Shown here: piece after piece, positions 16,540 to 25,311 of the stretch
Numbering within the stretch: position 1 is the first letter of the stretch
Layout of the letters: every line of letters starts with the position of its first letter
NCBI GenBank assembly: GCA_028713415.1
Contig: JAQTOI010000009.1
Location: forward strand, 1-36,986
Direction of reading: 5' to 3'
From: Candidatus Omnitrophota bacterium
GTDB lineage: Bacteria > Omnitrophota > Gorgyraeia > Duberdicusellales > 4484-171
Length of the DNA: 36,986 bases
Position numbers and translations under genes: made by a program
The notes under the pieces: generated by a model
What the model was told of the DNA's origin: nothing
Databases searched by the model: none
The model's input: the letters and a program-made list of their open reading frames with translations, nothing else

Positions 16540-17109
16540 ATGAAAGCCGGAGGAGCTACCTTTATTAGTTTTTTTGTTATCTTAGTTTTATTCTATAGTT
16601 TTTGGGCAAGCGCCGCTCCCACAATGCAACAACGAGAAGCTCATGCCGACAGAAACGATGACGGAGTAGTGGATAGAAAGGAAAGGCAGATAGAGAAAAA
16701 TTGGGAGCACAAACAGGAGTCGAAAGTTAATAAATGGTGGGAAAATAAAGCTGACACAAATAATGACGGGATAGTTGATAGCAGCGAACTTGCTTCCTGG
16801 AAAACCATTGAAAAAGAACACATAGATTTAAATGCTGATGGCACGGTTGATGCAAAAGAGATAAGGCTTTCCTGGAAGGAACTCAAACAAAGGGCCAATA
16901 CGCCTCTTGAGAAAAAATATGATTACGATTCGGATGGTTGGCTTGCGCCAAGCGAAGCAACCCAGATGCTTAAGGATAAATATACTTTATTGCAGACAAA
17001 TTCACAGGCACGGGTTGATACAGAAATTGAAGGCAAATATGATACCAACAATGACGGCATAATAGACGCTCAAGAAGCAGGAGATTTAAAGGAGGACTTG
17101 GGAATATAA
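16540..17109 (+). CDS. Secreted EF-hand protein with five calcium-loop motifs
   Basis: Signal peptide; 12-residue loops DRNDDGVVDRKE, DTNNDGIVDSSE, DLNADGTVDAKE, DYDSDGWLAPSE, DTNNDGIIDAQE, each with Glu at position 12. Confidence 0.87.
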   Translation: MKAGGATFISFFVILVLFYSFWASAAPTMQQREAHADRNDDGVVDRKERQIEKNWEHKQESKVNKWWENKADTNNDGIVDSSELASWKTIEKEHIDLNADGTVDAKEIRLSWKELKQRANTPLEKKYDYDSDGWLAPSEATQMLKDKYTLLQTNSQARVDTEIEGKYDTNNDGIIDAQEAGDLKEDLGI

Positions 17110-17164
17110 CCTAATATATCAAATTCGGCTTTATATCGTAAACTTATCCCTTGCCTCTAAATAT

Positions 17165-17258
17165 CCGAAAAATTTACTGCAAGCCGTAAGCTTGCGCGAA
17201 ATTTTTCGGAAAGGCTTCGGGATTAAATTCTCCGCCTAAGGCGGAGAATTTAAGGAGG
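17165..17258 (+). promoter_or_regulatory. Two-hairpin cis element ending on the Shine-Dalgarno sequence (copy A)
   Basis: ccgaaaaattt...aaatttttcgg, then ttaaattctccgcc-taa-ggcggagaatttaa merging into aaggagg. Confidence 0.75.
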
Positions 17259-17262
17259 TGGT

Positions 17263-17745
17263 ATGAAGAAACTGATAGCATTTTTTATGGCGGTAATTTT
17301 TCTTTATAGTTTTACCGCATACCCTTTGGGCAGGACGCTATTTCAGATACGCAACGGCGTCTTTGAGGAATCAAAGCAGGTGCAGTCGTTATTGCCGAAC
17401 TCAAAAGACGCAGGGCTTCTTGTAAGCATGTGGGATTCCTGTATAATTACAGTAACGCAGTTAAACGCGTATTTTTATATGCTTGGCATCTTTGAAAAAA
17501 TAGATAACAACCTGTTAACTGATGAGCCACTTAATTATTTAGAATCCTGGTTAACTGAAATAAAAAAGACCAGCGATATGAACCTAAAGAGCCTTGATTC
17601 TTATTCGCAGCCGATTACGCAAGAAACAAGAATCCATAAAGAAAAGCTGCGCGAATACCTTGCGGATTTGAACCGGCAAATCGACGTTGAATTAGGCAAG
17701 GTGGCGACAATTAAAAAATCATTAAGAGTGCGGGTAACACGTTAG
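17263..17745 (+). CDS. Small secreted protein of unknown function
   Basis: N-terminal signal peptide MKKLIAFFMAVIFLYSFTAYPLG; strong SD aaggagg; helical charged remainder. Confidence 0.7.
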   Translation: MKKLIAFFMAVIFLYSFTAYPLGRTLFQIRNGVFEESKQVQSLLPNSKDAGLLVSMWDSCIITVTQLNAYFYMLGIFEKIDNNLLTDEPLNYLESWLTEIKKTSDMNLKSLDSYSQPITQETRIHKEKLREYLADLNRQIDVELGKVATIKKSLRVRVTR

Positions 17746-17845
17746 ATTATGAGCAAGTTTGCTTAAAATTACTTTTAAGCCTCATGCAATCAACAGGATA
17801 GAAGCCCCTTTTTTAAGACTTGCCATTATAATTTATTAATTAATC

Positions 17846-18499
17846 ATGAAGCGCAGACAATACCAGATATTCTTTGATTTTGATAATACTATTACTTCTT
17901 TTGACGTTCTCGATGAAATTATAAGAAAATATTCCATCAATAATCACTGGCAGTTTCTGGAGGAAGAATGGGAGAAGGGAAGAATAGGCTCAAAAGAATG
18001 CCTCGCCGGACAGCTTAAAAACGTTAGAATTAGTAAAAACGCCTTGAGGACGTACCTTTCATCCGTTAGGGTTGAACCATATTTTCGTAGAATTCTAGCG
18101 ATATTAAGGAAGAAAAACATAAAAGTTTTCGTTGTGAGCGATAGTTTTCTATTTATAATTAAAAACATTCTAAGAAATAACGCAATTTCTCCCCTACCAA
18201 TATATGCCAATAAATTATTATTTAAAGGGAATAAGCTCAAGCCTTTGTTTGCGCATAGAAACAATTCTTGCTCTTCTTGCGCGCATTGTAAAAAAAATAC
18301 CTTGTTGAGCATAATAAAAAATGATAAAATCAATATTTATATTGGAGACGGCCTTTCTGACATTTGTGCGGCGCAAAACACACAGCTTGTATTCGCAAAG
18401 GGCCGGCTTCTTGAATATTTTCTTCGAAAGAAACGAGACTGTATCCCATTTTGCAACCTAAAGGAAGTTTACCGGCAGCTCAAAAAGACATTACAATGA
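17846..18499 (+). CDS. HAD-superfamily phosphatase, MtnX/phosphoserine-phosphatase-like
   Basis: FFDFDNTITSFDV, VVSDSFLF, CSSCAHCKKN insert, YIGDGLSD. Confidence 0.85.
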   Translation: MKRRQYQIFFDFDNTITSFDVLDEIIRKYSINNHWQFLEEEWEKGRIGSKECLAGQLKNVRISKNALRTYLSSVRVEPYFRRILAILRKKNIKVFVVSDSFLFIIKNILRNNAISPLPIYANKLLFKGNKLKPLFAHRNNSCSSCAHCKKNTLLSIIKNDKINIYIGDGLSDICAAQNTQLVFAKGRLLEYFLRKKRDCIPFCNLKEVYRQLKKTLQ

Positions 18500-19905
18500 T
18501 ACCACGCCAAAAAATCACAAAAAAATTTTCAAAAAGTCCAAAAAATGAACTTATGCAGCTTGAGGCAAAATACTGTTCATGGGGAGACACTGTTCATTAT
18601 TCCAGATACCCTAAAATTTTTAACCGTGCCGAAGGAAGTTTTCTTTACGACCATGAGAATGTGGCGTATCTGGATTTGCAAATGTGGTATTCTGCCGTTA
18701 ACTTCGGTTATTGTAACGCGCGGCTTAATGCTGCTTTGAAACGGCAGATTGACGTATTACCCCAACTTGCTTGCCAGTATTTGCATGAGGAAAAAATCAG
18801 GCTTGCCACAAAGATTGCTCAACGGATGGAAATCGCATTTGAGGAAAAAGGAAGGGTTCATTTTAACGTAGGCGGCTCTGCGGCCATTGAAGATTCTCTA
18901 AAATTAGTCAGAAACTATACCGGGAAAAACCTGGTCTTTTCATTTATGGGAGGCTACCATGGTAGAACTCTTGCTGCTTCCGCCATCACTTCGAGCTATC
19001 GCTACCGCGAAAAATTCGGGCATTTTTCCGATAGATCTTGCTTTATTCCTTATCCTTATTGTTTTCGGTGCCCCTATGAGCAAAAAAAAGAGTCCTGCGG
19101 CTTGTATTGCCTGAAGCAATTTGAACGCCTCTTTGAGAGTGAGTATTATGGAGTTTTAAATACCAAATCCAATAAATGCGAATTCGGAGCTTTTTACGTC
19201 GAAGCAGTGCAGGGCACAGGCGGTTATGTAATACCGCCGAAAGATTATTTTTCAAGGTTAAAAGAAATTTTAAATAGGTATAAAATCCTTCTGGTTGACG
19301 ATGAAGTGCAGATGGGAATGTATAGGACGGGAAAACTTTGGGCCATAGAGCATTTTAATGTTATTCCGGATATTGTTGTTTTTGGAAAAGCCTTAACCAA
19401 CGGTTTAAACCCGCTTTCTGGGGTATGGGCAAAAGAGGAATTGATTTCTCCGGCTATATTCGGGCCCGGCTCTACGCATTCAACTTTTTCTTCCAATCCT
19501 CTCGGTACTGCAGTAGGCCTTGAAACGATGAAGCTTATAGAGGAGTCCAATTTTGTCCTAGATGTTCCAGCTAAAGGCAAATATATGGCCGCGCGCCTCA
19601 AAAATTTGCAAAAAAAATACCCACAAATAGGCGATGTGGACAATTTGGGCCTGGCTATACGTGCTGAAATTTGTGAAGCAGATGGTTATACCCCTTCTGC
19701 TGCATTGACTAATACAATAGAGGAAATTGGATTAAGCGGAAAACTTTCAAGCAACGGCAAGAAATATGGCCTGGTTCTGGACGTCGGAGGTTATTATAAA
19801 AATGTTTTTACGATGGCGCCCTCATTTTATATCAGCGAAAAAGAAATGGATTTGAGTATCGATCTTTTCGAACAGGCCATGATAAAAGCTTTAAAAAAGT
19901 ATTAA
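18496..19905 (+). CDS. Class III PLP-dependent aminotransferase
   Basis: GGSAAIEDSLKL, FMGGYHGRTLAA, LLVDDEVQMGMYRTGKLWA, VVFGKALTNG (PLP lysine). ATG 18496 overlaps the upstream stop (ATGA). Confidence 0.88.
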   Translation: MIPRQKITKKFSKSPKNELMQLEAKYCSWGDTVHYSRYPKIFNRAEGSFLYDHENVAYLDLQMWYSAVNFGYCNARLNAALKRQIDVLPQLACQYLHEEKIRLATKIAQRMEIAFEEKGRVHFNVGGSAAIEDSLKLVRNYTGKNLVFSFMGGYHGRTLAASAITSSYRYREKFGHFSDRSCFIPYPYCFRCPYEQKKESCGLYCLKQFERLFESEYYGVLNTKSNKCEFGAFYVEAVQGTGGYVIPPKDYFSRLKEILNRYKILLVDDEVQMGMYRTGKLWAIEHFNVIPDIVVFGKALTNGLNPLSGVWAKEELISPAIFGPGSTHSTFSSNPLGTAVGLETMKLIEESNFVLDVPAKGKYMAARLKNLQKKYPQIGDVDNLGLAIRAEICEADGYTPSAALTNTIEEIGLSGKLSSNGKKYGLVLDVGGYYKNVFTMAPSFYISEKEMDLSIDLFEQAMIKALKKY

Positions 19906-20010
19906 TTCTTTTACCCATGTACCAGTCCCGCATAGGCATAGGCTCGTTACGGTATATGCTTACGCCCCGCGCGTAACCCTAAAAAACCTTGCTATGGGCC
20001 TTTAGGCCAT

Positions 20011-21261
20011 TTGGTTATGATGAGACCACGAAGAGTTGTTATAACAGCCCTGGGGATAGTTTCACCTATCGGGATAGGGGTAGATGATTTCTGGAAAGCA
20101 ACCATAGAAGGTAAATCAGGAGTTTCGCTGGTTTCTGGTTTTGATACTTCACGTTTCCGTTCGAAAATAGCCGGTCAGATAAAAGAATTCAACCCCCTTG
20201 ATTTCATTCCTAACGAAACCGCCCACAAGGTCGATCGTTTTGTTAATCTTGCGCTTAGCGCATCGAAAATTGCCTTAGACGCAAGCTGTTTGGAACTATC
20301 TAAAGAAGATTCAAACAGGATAGGGGTCATATATGGTTCGGGGCTTGGCGGAGTATTATTCCATGAGGAACAGATACTTAAAGGCTATGAAAAAGGAACT
20401 CATCGCCTAAGTCCCTTATGCGTACCGCGTATAACACCAAATGCAGTTTCTTCCCAGATAGCGATTTTTTTTAAACTTTTTGGCCCAAGCATGGTTATCG
20501 CAAATGCCTGTGCTTCAGGGACTAATGCAATCGGCGAAGCATATCGTAAAATAAAATACGGAGAGGCGGATATAGTATTTACCGGAGGCTCTGAGGCACC
20601 CCTAACCGAATTTACTTTCGGTGCTTATGATTCCATGAGAGTACTTTCAAAAACCAATGATGAGCCCACACGCGCCAGCCGCCCCTTTGATGCTAAACGT
20701 AATGGATTTGTTTTGGCCGAAGGCGCAGCTACGCTTATTCTGGAAGAACTAAGCCACGCTCTCGCGCGCGGGGCTCATATATACGCAGAGCTAATCGGTT
20801 ATAGCGCAAGCAGCGGAGCATATAATATGGTGGTTCCCAGGCCTGACGCTCATGATGTGATTTGGGCAATGCGTAAAGTTTTTGAAGATGCCGGGTTATC
20901 TACTTCCGATATACAATACATTAACGCGCATGGCACCTCTACTGAGCTAAACGATGCCGTTGAAACAAAAGCAATTAAAGAATTATTCGGGCAGCAGGCT
21001 TATAAAATACCTGTTTCTTCCACAAAATCGATGATAGGGCATTCCATAGGAGCTGCCGGCGCCATCGAAGCGGCTGTTTGTTCTTTGGCGATAAAGCATC
21101 AAATTATCCCGCCTACTATCAATTATGAAAACCAGGACCCGGAATGTGACCTGGATTATGTCCCCAATAACAGCCGTCAAGCGTCCATGGAGGCGGTTCT
21201 TTCCAATTCCTTTGGTTTTGGCTCCAATAATGCCTGCCTTCTTTTTAAACGTTACCCATGA
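20011..21261 (+). CDS. fabF: Beta-ketoacyl-ACP synthase II (KAS II)
   Basis: NACASGTNAIGEA active-site Cys, NAHGTSTELND and STKSMIGHSIGAAGAIEA histidines. Start probably ATG 20017 or 20020. Confidence 0.92.
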   Translation: MVMMRPRRVVITALGIVSPIGIGVDDFWKATIEGKSGVSLVSGFDTSRFRSKIAGQIKEFNPLDFIPNETAHKVDRFVNLALSASKIALDASCLELSKEDSNRIGVIYGSGLGGVLFHEEQILKGYEKGTHRLSPLCVPRITPNAVSSQIAIFFKLFGPSMVIANACASGTNAIGEAYRKIKYGEADIVFTGGSEAPLTEFTFGAYDSMRVLSKTNDEPTRASRPFDAKRNGFVLAEGAATLILEELSHALARGAHIYAELIGYSASSGAYNMVVPRPDAHDVIWAMRKVFEDAGLSTSDIQYINAHGTSTELNDAVETKAIKELFGQQAYKIPVSSTKSMIGHSIGAAGAIEAAVCSLAIKHQIIPPTINYENQDPECDLDYVPNNSRQASMEAVLSNSFGFGSNNACLLFKRYP

Positions 21262-21446
21262 ACCAGACCGCCAAGGGGGCGGACGGTTCAGGGTTTCACT
21301 CCTATAAAGCGAAATTTTTAAAAAAAATGTCCGTTTTCTTGAAAATTTGACAAAAATATGGTATGTTTTATTTGAAAACTGGACTTGTTGGTCAAAAGCC
21401 ACGGGTCCAGTTTTCTGTTTATAGGGGTAAAAATATATAAAATTTT

Positions 21447-21824
21447 ATGATGGCTATCAAGCCGATTATGCATGAACGTAGAAAATTTCCGCGCGCCAAT
21501 ATTTCTTTTCCCGTTGAATGTAATCCGCTTACGTCTAATACCTATTTCTATACGGTTTCTAAAGATATGAGCCCCTCGGGAATAAAAATATTAAGCAATA
21601 CTTTCCTTTCAAAAGACGCGCTATTTAAAGTAAGTATCAATTTTATCGATAAGGTTATGCAGCTAAAGGCCAAGGTAGCATGGTGCAGCCAAACGCGTAC
21701 CCCGGACACTTTTCATACCGGTTTGCAATTTGTTGAAGTTAATTCCGAAGAACAAAATAGCCTTAACCGTTTTTTTAGTAAGATTACCCCATCAGTACCC
21801 TCAAACGATAGCCCTTCAGCCTGA
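21447..21824 (+). CDS. PilZ-domain protein
   Basis: RRKFPRANISFPVEC (RxxxR), KDMSPSGIKI (D-x-S-x-x-G), GLQFVEV ending. Confidence 0.85.
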   Translation: MMAIKPIMHERRKFPRANISFPVECNPLTSNTYFYTVSKDMSPSGIKILSNTFLSKDALFKVSINFIDKVMQLKAKVAWCSQTRTPDTFHTGLQFVEVNSEEQNSLNRFFSKITPSVPSNDSPSA

Positions 21825-21958
21825 AAGATCTTATTGCGTTCGCCATTTTCAACTCCCCATAATCTAGTTAACCTTTTTAAGGCGTTTAGGTTAGGATTGC
21901 CATATTTTACAATTGATTAAATAATAGCGCATGGTATTATGGTTTTTATAAGGAGGGA

Positions 21959-22648
21959 ATGCTGAAAATGAAAAAGATTATTGTTGCCGGCTTATTTTTT
22001 TTAATGGTAACAGTTAATTTTTCTATAGTTTACGCGCAGGGTAAATGGACTGCTTTGGTGGAAGAATCAGGAAAAGTATTGTCCCAGATACAGGAGATAC
22101 CTGAACAAAGCATACCGGAAAAGCTTCTTGAGAATTGCGAAGCTATTGCTATATTTCCTTCTACAGTTTCTGCAGGCTTAGGGATTGGCGGGAAATACGG
22201 CCAGGGCATTATCATGGTCAAGAATCATAAGACAAAACGCTGGTCTGCCCCGGCAGTTTTTACTATTGCCGGCGGGAGTATCGGCTGGCAGATAGGCGGA
22301 CAGGCGACAGATGTTATTTTACTGATCATGAACGCAAGAAGCGTGGAAGGTATTTTACAGGGAAAATTCAAGCTTGGCGCAGATGCGTCAGTCGCCGCAG
22401 GCCCTGTAGGCAGAAACGCAGAGGCTTCGACTGATGTGCAACTTAAAGGAGGCATTCTTTCATACTCGCGTTCAAGGGGGCTTTTTGCAGGCCTGAAATT
22501 AGAGGGAGACGTAATTGCGCAGCATTGGGAAGGCAATAAATCGCTCTATAGTAAAGATTTTAGCGCAAGAGAAATACTCCTTGAGGGCAAAGTGAAGCCG
22601 CCGAAATCTGCCGATGAGTTGTTGGGAATATTGAATAAATACAGGTAG
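21959..22648 (+). CDS. Secreted SYLF (YSC84-like) domain protein
   Basis: Signal peptide; CEAIAIFPSTVSAGLGIGGKYGQGI, GGSIGWQIGGQATDVILLIMN, SYSRSRGLFAGLKLEG. Confidence 0.9.
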   Translation: MLKMKKIIVAGLFFLMVTVNFSIVYAQGKWTALVEESGKVLSQIQEIPEQSIPEKLLENCEAIAIFPSTVSAGLGIGGKYGQGIIMVKNHKTKRWSAPAVFTIAGGSIGWQIGGQATDVILLIMNARSVEGILQGKFKLGADASVAAGPVGRNAEASTDVQLKGGILSYSRSRGLFAGLKLEGDVIAQHWEGNKSLYSKDFSAREILLEGKVKPPKSADELLGILNKYR

Positions 22649-22742
22649 AATAATATTTAGGTATTGCTACGGGCGCTGCGAGATTAAATTTCCCGTCTGC
22701 AACTTCGTGGCTATCAAAATGTACTTCCGGGCGCCTGTATAT

Positions 22743-22834
22743 TGTGAAAATTTCCTGCTCTGTAAAGCATGAAATTTTCACAAAGCGCCTCGGAAGTTAA
22801 ATTCTCTCGCCTATAGCGAGAGAATTTAAGGAGG
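22743..22834 (+). promoter_or_regulatory. Two-hairpin cis element ending on the Shine-Dalgarno sequence (copy B)
   Basis: ttgtgaaaattt...aaattttcacaa, then ttaaattctctcgc-ctata-gcgagagaatttaa merging into aaggagg. Confidence 0.75.
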
Positions 22835-22838
22835 AATA

Positions 22839-23789
22839 ATGTTCAGAGAAAAGATAAAAGTGTTTGATTGTACCATCAGAGATGGTGGGCTTATTAATAA
22901 TCATGATTTCGACGATAGATTCGTGCGGGAAGTTTATAAGGCTCTTTCGTTAGCCGGCGTGGACTATATGGAGATGGGGTATAAGAATTCGAAAAAACTT
23001 TTTTCGCCAAAAGAATTCGGAAAATGGAAGTTTTGTGATGATGAGGCGATAAGCAGTATCATTGACGGAAATAAGTCCAAAACCAAGATTTCGGTGATGG
23101 TCGATGTTGATCGCGTGGATATCGAAGACGTAAAACCAAAAAAAGCAAGCCCGGTGGATATGATACGCGTGGCTACCTATGTTAAGGATATTGATAAGGC
23201 TATATATCTCGTAAATAACTTTGCCGAGAAGGGGTATGAAACTACCGTTAATATTATGGCTATTTCAAGAGCTCTTGATAATGAATTAACTGAAGCACTT
23301 TGCCAGCTCGAAGAAGAATGCAAGGCAAACACCATCTATATAGTTGATAGCTTTGGAGCGCTGTATCAGGAAACTACTGAATTTCTCATTAAGAAATTTA
23401 AAAGTATCTTAAAAACAAAGGAAATTGGCATTCATGCGCACAATAATCAGCAGCTTGCGTTTGCCAACACCATTGAAGCGATAATACATGACGCTAATTT
23501 TGTTGACGGGACTGTTTACGGGCTTGGCAGGGCCGCCGGAAATTGCCCGCTTGAACTTTTAATAGGATTCTTGAAAAACCCCAAATTTGACATAAGGCCT
23601 ATTTTGGACCTCATATCCAATGAGTTTATACCGCTTAGAGAAAAAATGGAATGGGGTTACATTATACCTTATGCTATAACCGGTATTCTCGACGAACATC
23701 CCAAAGCCGCAATGGCGCTGCGCAACAGTGATAAAAAAGAAAATTATAGAGAGTTTTATGAAAGTTTAGTAGGGGATGATCTGGATTGA
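22839..23789 (+). CDS. HMGL-like (DRE-TIM) aldolase family protein
   Basis: VFDCTIRDGGLINNHDF metal-site motif, YIVDSFGALYQETTE, IGIHAHNNQQLAFANTIEAI, GTVYGLGRAAGNCPLELL. Confidence 0.88.
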   Translation: MFREKIKVFDCTIRDGGLINNHDFDDRFVREVYKALSLAGVDYMEMGYKNSKKLFSPKEFGKWKFCDDEAISSIIDGNKSKTKISVMVDVDRVDIEDVKPKKASPVDMIRVATYVKDIDKAIYLVNNFAEKGYETTVNIMAISRALDNELTEALCQLEEECKANTIYIVDSFGALYQETTEFLIKKFKSILKTKEIGIHAHNNQQLAFANTIEAIIHDANFVDGTVYGLGRAAGNCPLELLIGFLKNPKFDIRPILDLISNEFIPLREKMEWGYIIPYAITGILDEHPKAAMALRNSDKKENYREFYESLVGDDLD

Positions 23790-24424
23790 CAATGGAGATA
23801 GGTAGATTTAAGAAACTACCCATTTTGGGCATATTACGCGGCATAGACCAAGATAGGCTTGAACCGCTCATCGAAACAATAATAGCGTCAGGCCTTGAAA
23901 CGATAGAGATAACCATGAATACGCCGAATGCGCCGCTCTTGATAAAAAAATCTATCGAAATTGCCGGAAAGAAACTGGCGGTAGGAGCTGGAACAGTGCT
24001 GGATAAGCAAGCTTTAGAAGCTGCCGTTTTAGCCGGTGCAACTTTTATCGTTATGCCGGTATTGGTGGAGGAAGTAGCGCGTTATTGCACCAGGAATAAA
24101 ATCCCGTTCTTTCCGGGAGCGTTAAGCCCGCAGGAAATATATACAGCCTGGCATTCGGGTGCCACTATGGTAAAAGTTTTTCCTTCCGGTTTCTTTGGCC
24201 CACAGTATTTTAAGGAAATAAAAGGGCCATTTGGCGATATTGAGCTTTTGGCCTGCGGTGGGGTTACTGCACAAAATATGCGGGAGTATTTGGCAGGTGG
24301 AGCCAGCGCCGTTGCTTTTGGCGCAAGCGTTTTTAAGCCGGAATGGCTCCGGAAGAAAGATTTTTCCAGCATAGCCGCATCCGTCAGAGATTTTGTTACC
24401 GAGGGTAAATCTATTTTTACTTAA
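23786..24424 (+). CDS. eda: KDPG/KHG aldolase (2-dehydro-3-deoxy-phosphogluconate aldolase family)
   Basis: ILRGI, ETIEITMNTPNA, VGAGTVLD, FFPGALSPQEI, VKVFPSGFFGPQYFK, ACGGVTAQN. Start TTG 23786 (overlap) or ATG 23792. Confidence 0.9.
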   Translation: MTMEIGRFKKLPILGILRGIDQDRLEPLIETIIASGLETIEITMNTPNAPLLIKKSIEIAGKKLAVGAGTVLDKQALEAAVLAGATFIVMPVLVEEVARYCTRNKIPFFPGALSPQEIYTAWHSGATMVKVFPSGFFGPQYFKEIKGPFGDIELLACGGVTAQNMREYLAGGASAVAFGASVFKPEWLRKKDFSSIAASVRDFVTEGKSIFT

Positions 24425-24459
24425 ATTTTCCAGGCATTTTTTAGTTCAAGAAGTACCGT

Positions 24460-25299
24460 ATGCTAATTTATGTTTTGCGGAATTTTTTCTACTTTTATAT
24501 TCTTGCGGCCATTATTTTTTTCACTCCTAAGGCTATAGCAGGAGCAGAAGAGACTCAAGTTAAGATTTTCCGAATAAAGGCGAGTAACGCGCAATCACTT
24601 TATTCCGTGGCCAATGATTTAAAGAGTGCGCAAGGCAAGATTAGCATCGATAAAAATACAAACAGCCTTATTGTAGTTGATTACCCTTCTGTAATAGCGC
24701 GCATAGAAAGTGTTATCAGCCAATTGGATATACCTGAAAAAATGGTTGAAGTTAAAGTTTTAATCGTTGAAGCTGACAACAGATTCTTTAATAATATAGG
24801 CGTGAGTGTTGGTAAGATTATTCCGGAGGAAGGATTTAAAACAATAGTTAATTTAATAGACAGTTCTGCTGTCGCACGAAAGCGTTCGCAGATGCAGGTG
24901 CGCACGCTCAGCAACCATCCCGCAACGCTTTCCGTGAGCAAAGATGAAATTTTCGGCTCAACCATTACCAATTATAATGATGGTACCCAAGTGGTAGCTT
25001 TTGTGCGCCAGCCTGTGGGAAATTTTTTAGAAGTAATACCTACGGCCAATGATGACGGAACAATAACCATCGCCCTGCGGCCGGCTTCAAGCGAACTAGC
25101 CCCTGACGGCCTGATAGAGGAAAAATCAATTTTAACCCAAGTGGTAGTTAAAAACGGAGACACCGTGGCCATAGGAGGGGCGGATACTGCTTATGACGAG
25201 GAAAACCGGCAGGGAGTTTTAGGCTTGCCGCTGTCATCGGAAAGGAACCGCGCAAGTAAAAGTGTAATCATGTTCCTTACGGCAGAAGTTTTCCAGTAA
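24460..25299 (+). CDS. Short secretin-like protein (one N-domain plus a reduced secretin core)
   Basis: Signal peptide; secretin N-domain (FRIKASNAQSLYSVANDLKS...SVISQLDIPEKMVEVKVLIVEAD) and core motifs (NFLEVIPTANDDGTITIAL, TQVVVKNGDTVAIGG, SVIMFLTAEV). Confidence 0.75.
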   Translation: MLIYVLRNFFYFYILAAIIFFTPKAIAGAEETQVKIFRIKASNAQSLYSVANDLKSAQGKISIDKNTNSLIVVDYPSVIARIESVISQLDIPEKMVEVKVLIVEADNRFFNNIGVSVGKIIPEEGFKTIVNLIDSSAVARKRSQMQVRTLSNHPATLSVSKDEIFGSTITNYNDGTQVVAFVRQPVGNFLEVIPTANDDGTITIALRPASSELAPDGLIEEKSILTQVVVKNGDTVAIGGADTAYDEENRQGVLGLPLSSERNRASKSVIMFLTAEVFQ

Positions 25300-25311
25300 C
25301 CATAGAGATAT

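Noticed and set aside
16540-17109. Dockerin domain in the EF-hand protein
   Set aside because: Loops end in Glu at position 12 and lack the duplicated 22-residue dockerin spacing; EF-hand is the better fit.
21374-21415. Full c-di-GMP-I (GEMM) riboswitch upstream of the PilZ gene
   Set aside because: Only a fragment resembling the consensus is seen; the first conserved half and the GGUAGG-type second domain are absent. Kept only as a stem-loop finding.
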